Of a stretch of 64,000 nt of DNA, positions 13,801-25,200 are shown piece by piece. How positions within the stretch are numbered: the stretch's first letter is position 1; each line of letters begins with the position of its first letter. Origin of the DNA: Numida meleagris (taxonomy: Eukaryota; Chordata; Aves; Galliformes; Numididae); the NCBI RefSeq assembly GCF_002078875.1, contig NC_034412.1, forward strand, positions 15,912,238 to 15,976,237, given 5' to 3'. A program made the position numbers and the translations under genes. The notes under the pieces were generated by a model. It did not search any database. It was not told where the DNA came from and was given only the letters and a program-made list of their open reading frames with translations.

Positions 13801-16800
13801 ATTACAAATGAAACCGTGTTAAAACTCCAGGTTTTATTTCCTTAGACTTTTTTTTTAACATACGCTCATCAGAATTCTAGAGAAAACACTGTCACTGTTG
13901 AAAACAACTAGATCTCTTTTGGGAATAAATGTGTGTGAGTTATTTCCTGGGTAACTTAGGAAATACCAAGCCAGTGTAAATGCAGACACGTAGGCATGTG
14001 TTTGCAAGGATGGAGAGAGGTGAGCTTTTAACTTAAATGCTGGAAATGGCATATTGGAGACTCTGGTGGGTATACAGACACAGCCCAGGTGCCTGGTGCG
14101 AGCACCTCCATTAGGCTTTGCCTTGCCTGTTGTGTTCACTGTATCCTCCCATTTCTTTCCAAACAGGGTTTTTTTGAAGAAGAGGAAGGAAAAGAGTATA
14201 TCTATAAGGAACCCAAATTAACTGGCTTATCTGAGATCTCTCAGAGGCTGCTGAAACTGTACGCAGACAAGTTTGGAATAGATAACGTGAAGATCATCCA
14301 GGATTCCAACAAGGTATGAAAGACATGATTCCTGCACAAGGGGGAAAAGCAAGTTCATGTTTTGTGAGCAGTGTTTTGAACAAATGTGAACAGAGCGTGA
14401 CCTAGTTTTGTAACTAAAGAAGCCCCTAACCTTGTAGTATGGCAAGCGCGGTATGGAAAAGCCATTGCTACAGCGCTGCTTCACTGCTGGTGGGAAGAGA
14501 GCATATGCCAGCACATGCATGCAGAGAGCATGCAGATGTTTGCTGTAATGGAGAAGCAGCTCTCATTCACTTCTGCCATTGCCTTTGATCAAAAATCCCA
14601 CTGTTTTTAAGGGTCTCTCAGTTAAACATGTTTGTATTAATTTGTGGTTTGAATATTACTTTTGGAAGTCTAATTTTTGTTGATGTTACCATGATAGATA
14701 AAAGAAATATAGGGAATGTCTTTGTAGTTTGTCACACTTAACAAAATTCTGTTATGTTTGCTGCTGTTACATAGGTCAACCCCAAAGACCTGGACCCAAA
14801 ATATGCCTATATTCAGGTCACATATGTCACACCTTTCTTTGAGGAGAAGGAAGCTGAAGATCGAAAGACCGACTTTGAAATGCATCACAATGTCAACCGG
14901 TTTGTGTTTGAAACGCCTTTCACACTCTCAGGAAAGAAGCACGGCGGCGTGGAAGAGCAGTGCAAGAGGCGCACCATCCTGACCAGTATGTCTGCTGCTG
15001 CTTGCCCCCTGCAGCCTGCCTTTGGCAGCTGAGCCCCACAGTGCATTTGTGTGCCAGCTTTTCTGCAGACAGCAGGCACAGCACGTTATGCAGAGTGATA
15101 AATTATCTCTTCCTTGTGTCCATTTGCAAAGTATGTTCTTTCTTAGAATCCTGCTGACCCTCTTAGGTGAAGTTATTTTAATTTGTGGAGTCGTCAGCTT
15201 TTTTATTTTTCCTTATTATCAACATCTTACAATGATGGGGTTTGGGAGGGCTTCTGCTGAAGGCAGCTTAGCGCTCAGAATTGTTGTTCTTTTAATAACA
15301 AACAGCAAATTAAAAGCGAGGTAGGGCCCTTGTTCTGCTAGGAAGAGTAAGTCTTAGATAAGAACTTTTCTCCACATGGTAGTAAGACAGATTACATAGT
15401 ATTTTTAAAAAAATGAGAGGTAAGCTTTCAGGTCAGTGGTTACAGTCACTGATTTAAGGCAGGAATGTAGGGAGTACTGTGTGTCTGTTCTTACTGAGTC
15501 ATGTTAAACAGAAGACATTCAGTTCCTTATCATGACTGCAATCTCTGTGAAACTACTACTGAAACCTGACCTGTCTGAATTTTGGCTGGGAGCATGAGAA
15601 ACTGCCTGAGATAGAAGCATTGTTCTCCTGAGCAGCAGCGAGCAGGGAGGCTGATGTTCACAGCAAAGGCTCCTGAGTGACAAAGTCCTGTTCCCCACTA
15701 ACTTCAGCGCGTGTGCTTCCCCAAAGGGCAAAGTGAAGAAAGGTGCTTACAGTACAGGCGTAGTTGCCTAAATGTTTTGTTCTGGCAAGTCAGAGAAGAG
15801 GTACCCATGTCTGGGGGCATCTTGTTACACATGCTTTGTTTATGAGAAGAAGAAAGGAAGAACTGTGTGTGGTTTTTTGAAGTGCTTGAGCAGCACTTGG
15901 TGTTTTGAGATCTGTATTGAAGCAGGCAGCTTCTCTGACTTGAAAGTGCAGCCATTGTGGTACGTCTGGCAAAAACAGAGTGGGCTGTTTGTCCAGCAAA
16001 ATAATTTCCTTTGGCTGTTACATGGCGCCATCAGCTGCCAGCACTCTCAGCCTGGCTCCACCTTCAGCGTCAGTTAGGTGGGAATTTGATGACCTCCTGT
16101 TCTCCCCTGCTTTACCTCTGGCACCTGCCTTACCTCAGCACTTTTCTGTGAAGGAAACACTGTTTTCCTTTGGATAAAGTCAAATCATTTTGCTTCCTTC
16201 CTATGCAAACAGAAGTGCTTTTATTTTGAGAAGAAAACAAAGCTTATTGGTACAGCTGGAGGACTAATGGCAGTTTGTGCTTGGGCAAAGGTACTTGAAA
16301 GGCTGCTTGGCATTCCTGCTCCAGAGCCCTGCCCCTGCGTTGCACAGGGGATGAGTGTGGTCTGGCTTCAGTCTCTGCCATGCCTGGTTGTTACTTGACC
16401 TTCCAGCTCTGGAAGTCCTTGGTTTCCTGCTGTCCAAAGAGTGACAGCCACCCTGTTAGATGAAGCTCATTTAGTTCTTAGCTGCCTGGCACCATGTGCT
16501 CTCTGGAGGAGGGCCTATTTGGGGTCTGGGAGGTCTTCCGAAGTGTGTAGGATAATCAGGAGAAAGTTAAACAGCTCAGATCGAACAATACCCCATACTG
16601 TATCACTGCCAGGTTTCTTGAAATCCATGAAAATGGCTGTACTGAAAAGAAGAGGCTTTACCAATTAATGGTTCCTCTCCCATTGTAGTATTTAGGTTGA
16701 ATACTAAGATTGACTCCTTACTTTTTTAACAACATTGCTTTAATAATGATCATCTATGGGTGTGTAATAATTATTCAGCTAAGCTAGAAGCTCCTGCCTC

Positions 16801-19800
16801 TGTCTTGAAACTTGTTCAATGGGATATTTGAGGTGTTTGGAGTTCATTACAGGTTTATCATTTGGTGCTTTAATTCAGAAGAAGGAATTAATACATTTTG
16901 AAATCTGAGTGGTAAGAGCTTTCTGCCATGTGGATCTGACAGAGCTCAGTAGCAAACAGAGGTGAATTCAAAAGGAAATGTTTTTCCAGTATCTGATCTG
17001 TCAAAAAGTCAGTTTAGACCTGCTGAACTCTATTGCTCACTTAGTGATTAGAACTCTGTGTAGACAGTGTTGAAGTTAATACAATCTAAACCTTTGACTG
17101 ACTTGTTTTGCTTTCTTAAATACTGCATTGTTGTTGGCCAAGCCTCTCTAATGCATTTCTTGCTTTTGAGTAGCCAGCCACTTGTTTCCCTATGTGAAGA
17201 AGCGTATTCAAGTCATAAGCCAAACCAGCACGGAGCTGAATCCCATTGAAGTAGCAATTGATGAGATGTCCAAAAAGGTCTCGGAGCTTAATCAGCTTTG
17301 CACAATGGAAGAAGTGGATATGATCCGTCTACAGCTTAAACTCCAAGGAAGTGTCAGCGTCAAGGTAATGAAAATTAGACACGCACTTTTTTTTTTTTTC
17401 CACCTGAATTTTTATTCTGGTTCTTATCCTTCCAGACATGTTTTGTCTGTTTTGTATTTCTGGTCGTATCTTGTTTTCCAGTGCACTGCTCCAAAAGCAT
17501 ACGGCCGTAGAAAGCTTTCCATTGATGTTGATGAGTGTTGGATTTATGTGCAAACATAACTAATTCTGTCAAATCTTCTCTAAATAAATGTTAAGACCTT
17601 CCTAACGAGACCACCATGTATCACTTGAGAATAAAACTTGTCACGCTGCCAAATATGCAAGTAGTTTAAAGAGAGGGTTTTTCAGGATTAGTTTTGTCAT
17701 TCCATTAGAAAAGTTGGTCCTGGTGAGACATGCATGTATTTCTGGTGCCCTCGTTGAAATTTCTTCAAATGCACAGCTTTCTAGATGGTTAACAAGCTGA
17801 GCACCTCCAAAGGCCAGCGGAGTTCTGCAGTTTGTGCGGGGCTGACTCCTTTTTTGTCAGTAAAACTCATCAGATTTCATCCAAGTGGCAAGAGGAGTGA
17901 TTCTTATACTCTTCACGCCATCTTGGTTACCTGAGGCCAGTTCCCAGGCCTTTGGAGCACAAGAAAAATGGGCAGTAATCTACTTGTTTTGTGCACCTAA
18001 GCTGTATATTTCTCCCCCAGGTAAATGCTGGACCAATGGCCTATGCTCGGGCTTTTCTGGAAGAAACAAATGCAAAGAGATATCCTGATAACCAAGTTAA
18101 GCTTCTGAAGGAAATCTTCAGGTAAACATTAAGTTTAGGTTTGCCATCTTCTGCATAGTATGAGGAGTGACATGACATGAAGTTATTCTGAATTGAAGCA
18201 CGCTGGTTTACATCTGCATTTGCCCTCTCTTACAAGTCATCCTCAAGAAAACATTTGCTGAAGTTTCGACCTATCCCTTTGGCAGTGTTCCTCTTGATCT
18301 GAGGATGATTTCTGAAATTAATTTCTAGAAAAGTATAATGTGCAAGGAGAGGAAGTGGTACAGTAGTGATACATATATATTTTTTTGATTACTACAATAT
18401 TTGTATGGTTGTTGTTTGTGATTTTGTATTTGTAGGCAATTTGCAGAAGCATGTGGGCATGCTCTTGATGTCAACGAACGCCTTATTAAGGAGGACCAAT
18501 TTGAATATCAGGGAGAAATGAAGTCTCACTATAGGGATATGCTCAATGAGCTCTCTGCAGTTATGAATGAACAGGTTAGTTTGCCTATTTTGATGATGTC
18601 TGGGGCCAAATGAAAGCAGCTCATTGTTTCTTCTAGTGACAAATGAAGCTGTGAAGCAGAATTCTAGAAGTAAGGTCTGGCAGTGCAACAGTCACTGAGA
18701 AAACATAGTTCCACTCTTTTTTTTAATTCAGCTGTATTATATATAGTGAATTTACTTGCCTGACAAAGATTTGTCTTCTGCCCATCTTGCTGGATATTGA
18801 AAACCTGAATGTTCATGGGACTGCAGACTGAGGTCTAAAGGCATGGAAAGAATATCAGTTAAACTACTGTTCTATGCCAGCCAGCTTTGTCCTACAGCTG
18901 TGACATATTTAATTAAAACAGTAAATTGCTTTTAAGACCTAACTTATAACTGGAGAAGATATCTTCAGTAGTTACTGTTTGTATTCAGCTTTCAGAGTAA
19001 GTGTGATCTTTTATTTTTTTCAAGTATACTGTCAAAATTATTTTAAAACTCCATTTCAGCTGTTAGCAACTTTAGAAAGATAAACATGCATGGTTGCATT
19101 ATATGCAGTGCATTCCAAAATACTGCACTGAACTGAAATTCACTCTATTCCATTGCTGTATCTATACAGATACTTCTTATTATGTTTTATGTTTTAACGT
19201 AAACAATAATTGAGCTATTCTGCACGCTATGTGCAAATTAAAACATGCTTAATTGTACCTCTGTATGGTTGTGCGTAGGCCACCTTAGGTTGTGCCTGAG
19301 AAGTATTTATTCCCTCATAGCTGCACTGTATGTCTAGCTGCCCATAGCACAGATAGGTGCTGCTTGTGTGCAGTTACCTTGTTTAACTGTTGGTATCAAT
19401 GATGGCATCTCCCCAAATGCCTGATTCCACCCCACTAGACCATGCCATGTTCTTCGTCTTCACATGTGAGGAGAATAATGGTTTACAAGATTTTTTGGCC
19501 CATTGCTGTTCTTACTGAGGAATGAAGCTGTCTTTTCCCAGGGCATAAACCTGCGTAATTGCTTTGAGAGTTTGGTGCATGCCAAGGGGTCCGGCTCAGT
19601 GGTTGCTGTTCTGTGAATTGTGCTCTCTTCCTGGTTAGATGGATAAAGATTTGTGAACCTCATGCCTTCCAGTAATTTTATCATGAATAATATTTATCAC
19701 TGTTCTACTAAGGGTATCACTGGTTGCTCACCGCTCGTGCCCCTCCGGTGGAAGTTACTGTGGCCGCTCAATGTGCGGAGACGGTACTGCATGCCTTGTG

Positions 19801-21662
19801 TTCCCCGCAAAAATGGAAAATGAATGGTCAACTTAAATTAGTCATGAGCAGCCCATGAGTTTCAGCATGCATAAAATATTCAGTGAACTCTATTAAATAT
19901 TCACACCTCTATTTATTATCTATATCAGTGAGCTCAGAGTTTTCCTCAAGCAAGTGAAGAGACAAAATAATACAGAATGATGACCTGTACATAATGCCTG
20001 TGTTGATCCAGCAGAAGTCAAAATCGACTTTTGCTTAACCAAAATCAGCAGACTTTGAAAGTCCATACTGAAAGCTAGTCTCCCACTTAATAAACGTGAG
20101 CACTAGGTTTTTCATGCAGTGTGACTTTTTGGGAACACTCCATTCCTTTTGCAAGGAACACATAAATTCCCTGCTCCTGAGCAGAGCATTGCCTCCAACA
20201 AATCGCCTACTGTAAATTGTAGCCGAAATACTTATTTTGCAGTTGGAATGCTTGAGTCTCTATTGTAACTGTGCTGTGCTCTTTACAAAGACAGTAAGCA
20301 TTGCCATCTTTCCCGCTGTCATGATCAAGAGAGTTTTGCTTGCTCACCCACTGATAGTGACTCTTTCATCACCATATGTTTTTCTCTGTTTTGTTTTGTT
20401 TTGTTCTTCTTTTCTGACAGCTCTGTCATGGTCCTTGCTTATACAGCTTCTCTTCTTCCCTGTCTAACATTTCCCTCAATACTATAGCCAAAAGTGGTAT
20501 GTTCATTTTTTCTTACATCTCTTGTTTTCTTTTAATGTTACGTACTTTCTCACTTGCTGATTTTTGTACCTGCTGTTCATCTAGTTCCATGTCTAACGAC
20601 TCTCAAGCTCAGAGAGGTTTTAAAAAATAACAACTGGTGTGGTGTATTATTCCTAGCGTGTTGAGACACACGTTGTTAGGATCTTGGCCGTGAACTTGGG
20701 TTGGTCAGTGAAGCAGCTCAGTGGGAACCTCCTGATGCCTAGAAATGTGCTTGCCTGAGTAATAAACGTGGCATGGCTAAGCTGCGCCACGACCGGCTGC
20801 CTGGGGGCTGAGGGTTGATGGCACGGGCAGAGGTTTCTTTGCCACCGCTGATGGCTGCACTGTCAGTGGGATGTATATATTGAAGCAGGGAAAATAGCCA
20901 CAACTAAATAGAGCATTTTTAGGGAAAAAAAAAAAGCAAGTCTTCCTTGCTAAAGACTGCAGCTAGGACAAGGTGGAGCAAGATTTGGCCACTGTTTCTC
21001 CCTAGGCATGCAGCTCAGCCCACAGCCTCAGCCTTTCCTCGCACCAGGAGGCTGGCTCATAGTTGTAGTCTACAGATAAAGTCTTGCAGCTGATGTGTGT
21101 GAGAAGGTCGGGGTGGATCCTGCATGCCCCGAGTGACTGCATGGGCTGAGCTGGGAGCAGTCTGTACAATGCTGAGGAGGTGCTAGTGAAGGTGTTTGCT
21201 GCTTTTGTAAGATGTAGCAACTTCTCAGCTGGGATTGCTTGAGAGTTAGTATAGAGAAACCCTGCTCAGGGAGCCCCATGAAGCACTGCTGGCAGAAGCC
21301 TGTGACTGCACCCCAGGCCCAATTTATCCCCTAGCTCAGGGGACCCCCTCCTTCTTGCTGCAGCCTCTGGTCACTTCTGGCCCCCCACAGGGATCCTTTC
21401 CCTCTGCCAGATCCTTAGCATCACTGTGTAATGACCCAAAAATGGGGAATCACTGGTTAGATAATAAGCACTACGAAATCCAAGATATCCAGATCTCTCA
21501 CACTGTTGCATGTTTTTTTCTTCTTTTCTCTTTAATGACAAGATTGCATACAAGGAGGATTCAGCAAAACAGCAAGGAATGGAGCGCACGTATTCACGAG
21601 TCATCAATAGAGCCAGCTCGTCTGCGCCAGCAGCAGCCACCCCATCCAACCCTGATGCTTGA
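680..21662 (+). CDS. DOCK10: DOCK10 (dedicator of cytokinesis 10), C-terminal 685 residues, 15 exons; 5' end outside window
   Basis: Guanine-nucleotide exchange factor of the DOCK-D (zizimin) group, which activates Cdc42 and Rac in the cytoplasm and at the membrane. Fifteen exons (680-817, 2393-2575, 3430-3540, 4087-4302, 5032-5089, 5414-5512, 6853-6959, 7393-7515, 8459-8572, 14167-14313, 14775-14985, 17174-17364, 18021-18121, 18436-18574, 21543-21662) join in one open frame of 2055 coding nt plus TGA. The first four exons encode helical-repeat sequence before the catalytic domain. The later exons encode DHR2, including [34 protein letters not shown] and the nucleotide-sensor segment [16 protein letters not shown]. 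The family protein is about 2190 residues, so roughly two thirds lies to the left of base 1. DOCK10 is preferred over DOCK9 and DOCK11 because of near-identity to recalled DOCK10 in DHR2, the tail [12 protein letters not shown] and the neighbouring CCDC195. No frameshift or internal stop was seen. Confidence 0.9.
2393..2575 (+). CDS. DOCK10: DOCK10 coding exon b
   Basis: Follows a long pyrimidine tract ending ccccaatag; donor gtgagt. It is 61 codons in phase 0, starting [15 protein letters not shown] and ending SIVRSHLQ. The strongly conserved [20 protein letters not shown] segment is present. Confidence 0.9.
2980..3250 (+). mobile_element. CR1 LINE 3' fragment
   Basis: Contains the typical CR1 3' sequence in + orientation: a ttaaaagagggtaa segment, atccctggaagtgttccaag, ttggaactagatgatcttta and the terminal tctatgatct. 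A 5'-truncated copy in a DOCK10 intron. Confidence 0.85.
3430..3540 (+). CDS. DOCK10: DOCK10 coding exon c
   Basis: Acceptor ttgtacag and donor gtaaga. It is 37 codons, [16 protein letters not shown] to [11 protein letters not shown], continuing exon b without a gap relative to the family. Confidence 0.9.
4087..4302 (+). CDS. DOCK10: DOCK10 coding exon d
   Basis: Acceptor ctttcccaaag and donor gtaatt. It is 72 codons beginning [19 protein letters not shown] and ending HARNGDLSE, and includes the [20 protein letters not shown] segment at the entry to DHR2. Confidence 0.92.
5032..5089 (+). CDS. DOCK10: DOCK10 coding exon e (58 nt)
   Basis: Acceptor cttgttgcag and donor gtaaga. It encodes [19 protein letters not shown] plus one base of the next codon. 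This is the first DHR2 lobe-A helix. Confidence 0.9.
5414..5512 (+). CDS. DOCK10: DOCK10 coding exon f (variable insert)
   Basis: Acceptor ctatcatag and donor gtgagt. It is 99 nt, entering and leaving in phase 1. It encodes [19 protein letters not shown] and a Ser/Thr-rich stretch ending THTGGS. It is the least conserved exon here against recalled mammalian DOCK10, and its length is a multiple of three, so skipping would keep the frame. Confidence 0.82.
6853..6959 (+). CDS. DOCK10: DOCK10 coding exon g
   Basis: Acceptor cacttcaag; donor gtcagt, a weaker but acceptable GT site. It restores phase 0 after 107 nt. It encodes [20 protein letters not shown] and ends DTPYNE. Confidence 0.88.
7393..7515 (+). 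CDS. DOCK10: DOCK10 coding exon h
   Basis: Acceptor tggaattgcag and donor gtaagt. It is 41 codons: [19 protein letters not shown] to FEKQRDFK. Lobe A of DHR2, which mediates dimerisation in this family. Confidence 0.92.
8459..8572 (+). CDS. DOCK10: DOCK10 coding exon i
   Basis: Acceptor cttcatgcag and donor gtaagc. It is 38 codons: [20 protein letters not shown] to [10 protein letters not shown]. The [11 protein letters not shown] motif is a DHR2 hallmark. Confidence 0.93.
8573..14166 (+). other. DOCK10 5.6-kb intron, largest in the window's part of the gene
   Basis: No exon-like open frame keeps the DOCK reading frame here. It holds a (TA)24 microsatellite at 10836-10883 and a GC-richer patch at about 11300-11700 where open frames overlap in several registers on both strands with no recognisable protein. 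Otherwise I see nothing in it. Confidence 0.8.
10836..10883. repeat. (TA)n microsatellite, 48 bp
   Basis: Uninterrupted TA dinucleotide repeat, 24 units, inside the large DOCK10 intron. It is probably length-polymorphic. Confidence 0.97.
14167..14313 (+). CDS. DOCK10: DOCK10 coding exon j
   Basis: Acceptor ctttccaaacag and donor gtatga. It is 49 codons: [20 protein letters not shown] to VKIIQDSNK. It continues the FYGQGFF junction of DHR2. Confidence 0.93.
14775..14985 (+). CDS. DOCK10: DOCK10 coding exon k
   Basis: Acceptor tgttacatag and donor gtatgt. It is 70 codons plus one base: [20 protein letters not shown], then [16 protein letters not shown] and RRTILT. This is the beta-sheet lobe B of DHR2, which contacts the GTPase. 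Confidence 0.93.
17174..17364 (+). CDS. DOCK10: DOCK10 coding exon l
   Basis: Acceptor tttgagtag and donor gtaatg. The first two bases finish a Thr codon, followed by [20 protein letters not shown] and ending [13 protein letters not shown]. Lobe B to C of DHR2. Confidence 0.93.
18021..18121 (+). CDS. DOCK10: DOCK10 coding exon m (nucleotide-sensor loop)
   Basis: Acceptor ttctcccccag and donor gtaaac. It encodes [20 protein letters not shown] and LLKEIFR. The first codon, GTA, is the Val that in DOCK9 acts as nucleotide sensor, displacing Mg2+ and GDP from Cdc42. Lobe C of DHR2. Confidence 0.94.
18436..18574 (+). CDS. DOCK10: DOCK10 coding exon n
   Basis: Acceptor gtatttgtag and donor gttagt. 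It encodes [20 protein letters not shown] and ends ELSAVMNEQ in phase 0. End of DHR2. Confidence 0.93.
18575..21542 (+). other. DOCK10 last intron
   Basis: About 3 kb with no open frame that continues the DOCK sequence, so no alternative last exon was found. At 19690-19935 there is a stretch of even composition with many TAAAT/ATTA motifs that could be conserved noncoding sequence (unproven). The rest shows nothing I can name. Confidence 0.75.
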
Positions 21663-22230
21663 TGGAGGCATGGGTGGGGAACACACAGCCATGGAAGGAC
21701 CTGGGATGTTGTTTTGTTTTTATTTCCTTTTAGATTAATAGTACTGAAAAATAATTTGATCACGGACAATGCCAGGAAAAAAAAGACGTATGTGTTATGA
21801 TTTTAATTTATTGGAAGTCTTCACAGTGATGTTTTTTTAAAACTGCAAGCTTGATTTTTATTTTTTGCCAGCCCCAATGTTTGCACATTCCTTGTCTTTT
21901 TTTGTTGCTGTCAGTTTTTGGTTTTGAGCAGTCTTTATTAAGTCAGGTTGATCATACAATTTCCATTGAACAGGTAGCTACACAGCAAACCCTAAGTTTG
22001 CTATAAATTATAATATATCTAATACTAAGTCCTAGTATACATATATTTTAAAGGTCAGAGTGGATGTTTTATAACATTTAAGTATATTGCAATTGTAAAT
22101 AGAAGATGTGTAAAATATGTCATTTTTACAAAATTTAAAAAATATCTTTTTAGTTAATTATGGCTGTACTAAGAATATGGATAACATTTCAGTTACCATT
22201 ATATTAAAATATTTGTGTATGTGTATAAAA
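21543..22230 (+). CDS. DOCK10: DOCK10 last exon: final 39 codons, TGA at 21660-21662, 3' UTR
   Basis: A strong pyrimidine tract ends in aatgacaag before 21543. Coding sequence [20 protein letters not shown] continues to ...TPSNPDA and stops at TGA 21660-21662. It aligns by length with the recalled mammalian tail, but the last residues differ (Ala-ended here). The rest is an AT-rich 3' UTR with a Pumilio-type site at 22094-22101. The 3' limit is approximate, set from the ATTAAA at 22203. Confidence 0.85.
22094..22101 (+). promoter_or_regulatory. Pumilio response element in DOCK10 3' UTR
   Basis: TGTAAATA matches the PUF-protein consensus UGUANAUA and lies in the AT-rich 3' UTR. A single 8-mer match, so binding is only inferred. 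Confidence 0.4.
22203..22208 (+). terminator. Probable DOCK10 polyadenylation signal (ATTAAA)
   Basis: ATTAAA followed within 10-30 bases by a GT-rich stretch (tgtgtatgtgt, then tgtctgt), at the point where AT-rich UTR gives way to ordinary composition. Confidence 0.55.
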
Positions 22231-25200
22231 ACGTCTGTAAAATTTCCTCTTTGAGGACCTGCGCATTGCTTCATTCCCATATCATTATGATGCAGAGCAG
22301 TGGAGATCAGGATGCCTCTTGCATCCCATCTGTCCATTGTGTTGTGGTCTCTGGTAAGGGACCTTTATGACCACCTGCAGAATATGGCTTCAGGTTGTAG
22401 GCAAGGTCTTAAACTGAGGTCACCTTGAGAAATGGGTCATGGAATCCTGCTGCTTGATGCCAAGGAAAGCCCTGCTCTTCTTCCTTTGAAGTTTGCAGTC
22501 CCAAGTTTTGCCCATAGCCTGTTGGGAAACTACATGCCTCTTGCAAGATGGTTCTGCATTGTGCTGGGATGAAGAGAAGCTGGTCTGCCAGCTCTTCTGA
22601 GTTCCTTTTTACCTCAGCTCCCCCACTGTCCTTCATGTTCATTCCTCTGCCAGGGTGCTGCGCTATCTCTGGTAGGTGGAGAAGGAAATCCACGCCCCTG
22701 TGACTGACGCCTCACCAGCTCCATGTTGCCACAAATAGTCCCAGGTGACAAAGCAATACCTGTGGCTCTTGTGATTGCCCAGCCTCTTATGCCATGCAGT
22801 GTGTTCACGGGGATGGCACTGTGCAATCACACAGTGGAATGGGGAGTCTGGCAGCCTCCTCGTCCTGTCCTCAGAAAGCGCAGCTCTGCTCTTCAGACGC
22901 TGTGCTGTTTGAAATCAATTATCTACTCAAAGGAGTGATTTGAGCCCAGGTTTTAACTTGCTTTATGCTGTGTATGTATTAATTGGTGAAATTACCTGCT
23001 GGTTTATGTGGATGGGAGAATGCAGTCATCGGTGATGGCAGCAGGAGCCCCCAGCGTGGAGGAGGTGGGTCTCTGAGCACCACACCTTGAGCCCTTTTCT
23101 CAGTGGGTTTTGGATTTGTTTGGACTTGCTGGATTCATGCCAAGAACTCAGCTTGCATTTACTGTGGTTTGTATTCATGGTGGGTACCTCAGAAGCCATC
23201 AAGGTGATTTGGACACATTTCTAACTAACATTAACAAAAACTGAACAACTAAATCTGTTGGGCTTCTTTGGAACTAACACATATTGCAAAAGGATGGTTT
23301 GCCTTTGAGGGATGCTTCAAACAGACACTAGGCTGGGGAGATCCCTGGGTTGTTTTCTCAATTGAACTCAAAATGGGTTTCATTTTTCAGTCTAAGGGTT
23401 GTGGGGTTTGCTTTGTTTCGTTTTGAGCAGCCAGCTTTGAAGCTTTCTCAGGGGTTGAAAATCGAGCCCCTATTCTAGCTGTTACCTTATTACTGGTATC
23501 GGAGATGCTCAGGCTTGAATTTCGTTATTCCAGATGGCTCTTGCTCTCCTGCTGTGTTCGAGCACTTTCAACATAGTTGCACAAAAGCAATTAGCAGACA
23601 TTAGCTTTGAACCTGGACTACAGCGGGGGAGAGATAAAACACTATTCATGAATTGTCCCAGCCTTCAGGGGAGAAGATGACAGAAACACGGAAGGGTGTG
23701 AGGCTGTAGAGTTGTTACAGAATGTGGCTTGTCACTTTGCTGCCACAAAATTCAGCTACCAGAACTACGGAGGATGGGTGTTACAGAGCTGAATCCCACA
23801 TCCACCCCGATCTGTGGGCTTATAAAATTCTAAACTCTTTCTCCATTATGTAGACCCGTTCTGCATAAGAAGGCTCTTATGTGTGAGCTGAGAAGGTACA
23901 AAACGGAAGAGTCACAGGAGAGGAATTTTGCATTTTCAGAAATATGCCTGAATCTGAGAGTGATCCTTTGCTTCTGGAGCAAGAGGCGAGCAGGCTGACC
24001 CATGGTGGTAGGCTCCTCCCAAGGGCGTGGGGCTCTGCCTCTTGGGCAGGCCTGACACGCTGGAGAGCAGTAAATAGCTTCGTTTAAGGGAGAGAAAAAA
24101 AATCAATGTGCCTCATAGCTGTTTGCAGCAGAATTGTGAAGGACTGATAGTTTGCAGTGAGTAATCAAGACAGAAGCCAATCACTTGTAAATTAATTATG
24201 ACTAGATAGACCCTTCCTGACATTGTTGTTCTTTTTGTGCCCTGCAATATGACTTTGATATTGCAGAAGTGCTGAAATATTCTGCTGCTTGATTTACAAA
24301 TGCTATTTGTGTAGGAAATTGTTTTTCTGTGCACTTACAACTGAGGTGGCACACGTGGTATCCTGCTGTGCTTGCACTGACGTTGGAGGAGAATGTGTGG
24401 ATTTGTAAGGCCGGGTGCTTCCTTGCACCTTGTACAAAGTAGCCTGAAAGCACAGACAGGTGCAGCCTTCTCCCAGGCTGCAGCACCAACACCTCTGAGG
24501 GATGATTTCTACAGAAGCGCTTCTCAGCACGGTGTCCTGAGCTCATCCTTGAATGCGGCCCTGAGAGAAGTCGGACTGGTGGCAGCAGAGCAGTGCTCCT
24601 GTGGCCAGTGGCTGCCTTGGGCCAGCACTGAGGTGAAGCACATTGCAAACAGTGGGGTGTCCAGTGCCAGAGGGTGACACAGAGCCGATGTGTCAGGAGG
24701 GAGCTTCCTGTGCTCAGTGGGGCTGGGAGTTGCGCTTGGTTTTGTACTGTGTGTCAGGTACTGAAGTCCTGTTTTTCTTTCTGCCATGCAAATGAATAAT
24801 CTGTCTTTCACATTTCATAGCAAACTCGATGTATCCTTTTTTTTTTCCTAGGATGTGCTAATTAGCACTAAGGTCTTTCATACAATCTAACTTGTTTGAA
24901 CAGGACGGCACTCTGATTTTCCAGGCCAGCTGTTCTTTTGCCATCTTAGCAGAACATCTCCCTCAAAAATCTCCTTTCCAGCTCTCCTGTGATGCCTTTG
25001 CATCATAAATTGCAACCTGAGTCATGAATAAATATCACAGTATGGTAAATACAGGGAAAATACCTGTAACTTAACTCCTGGACAGACCGAGGACTTCCTG
25101 GTGGCTCTGGAGGGAGGAGACTGGGGAGCTCTGCATCTCCCTGGTACACAGACACAGTGGCCTCCCCCACATTGCCTTCCAGTATGGCACACCCTAGGGA

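Noticed and set aside
680..21662. Assignment to DOCK9 or DOCK11 instead of DOCK10
   Set aside because: DHR2 motifs are shared, but the insert [12 protein letters not shown], the tail [10 protein letters not shown] and the CCDC195 neighbour fit DOCK10 best. DOCK11 is not fully excluded without a search.
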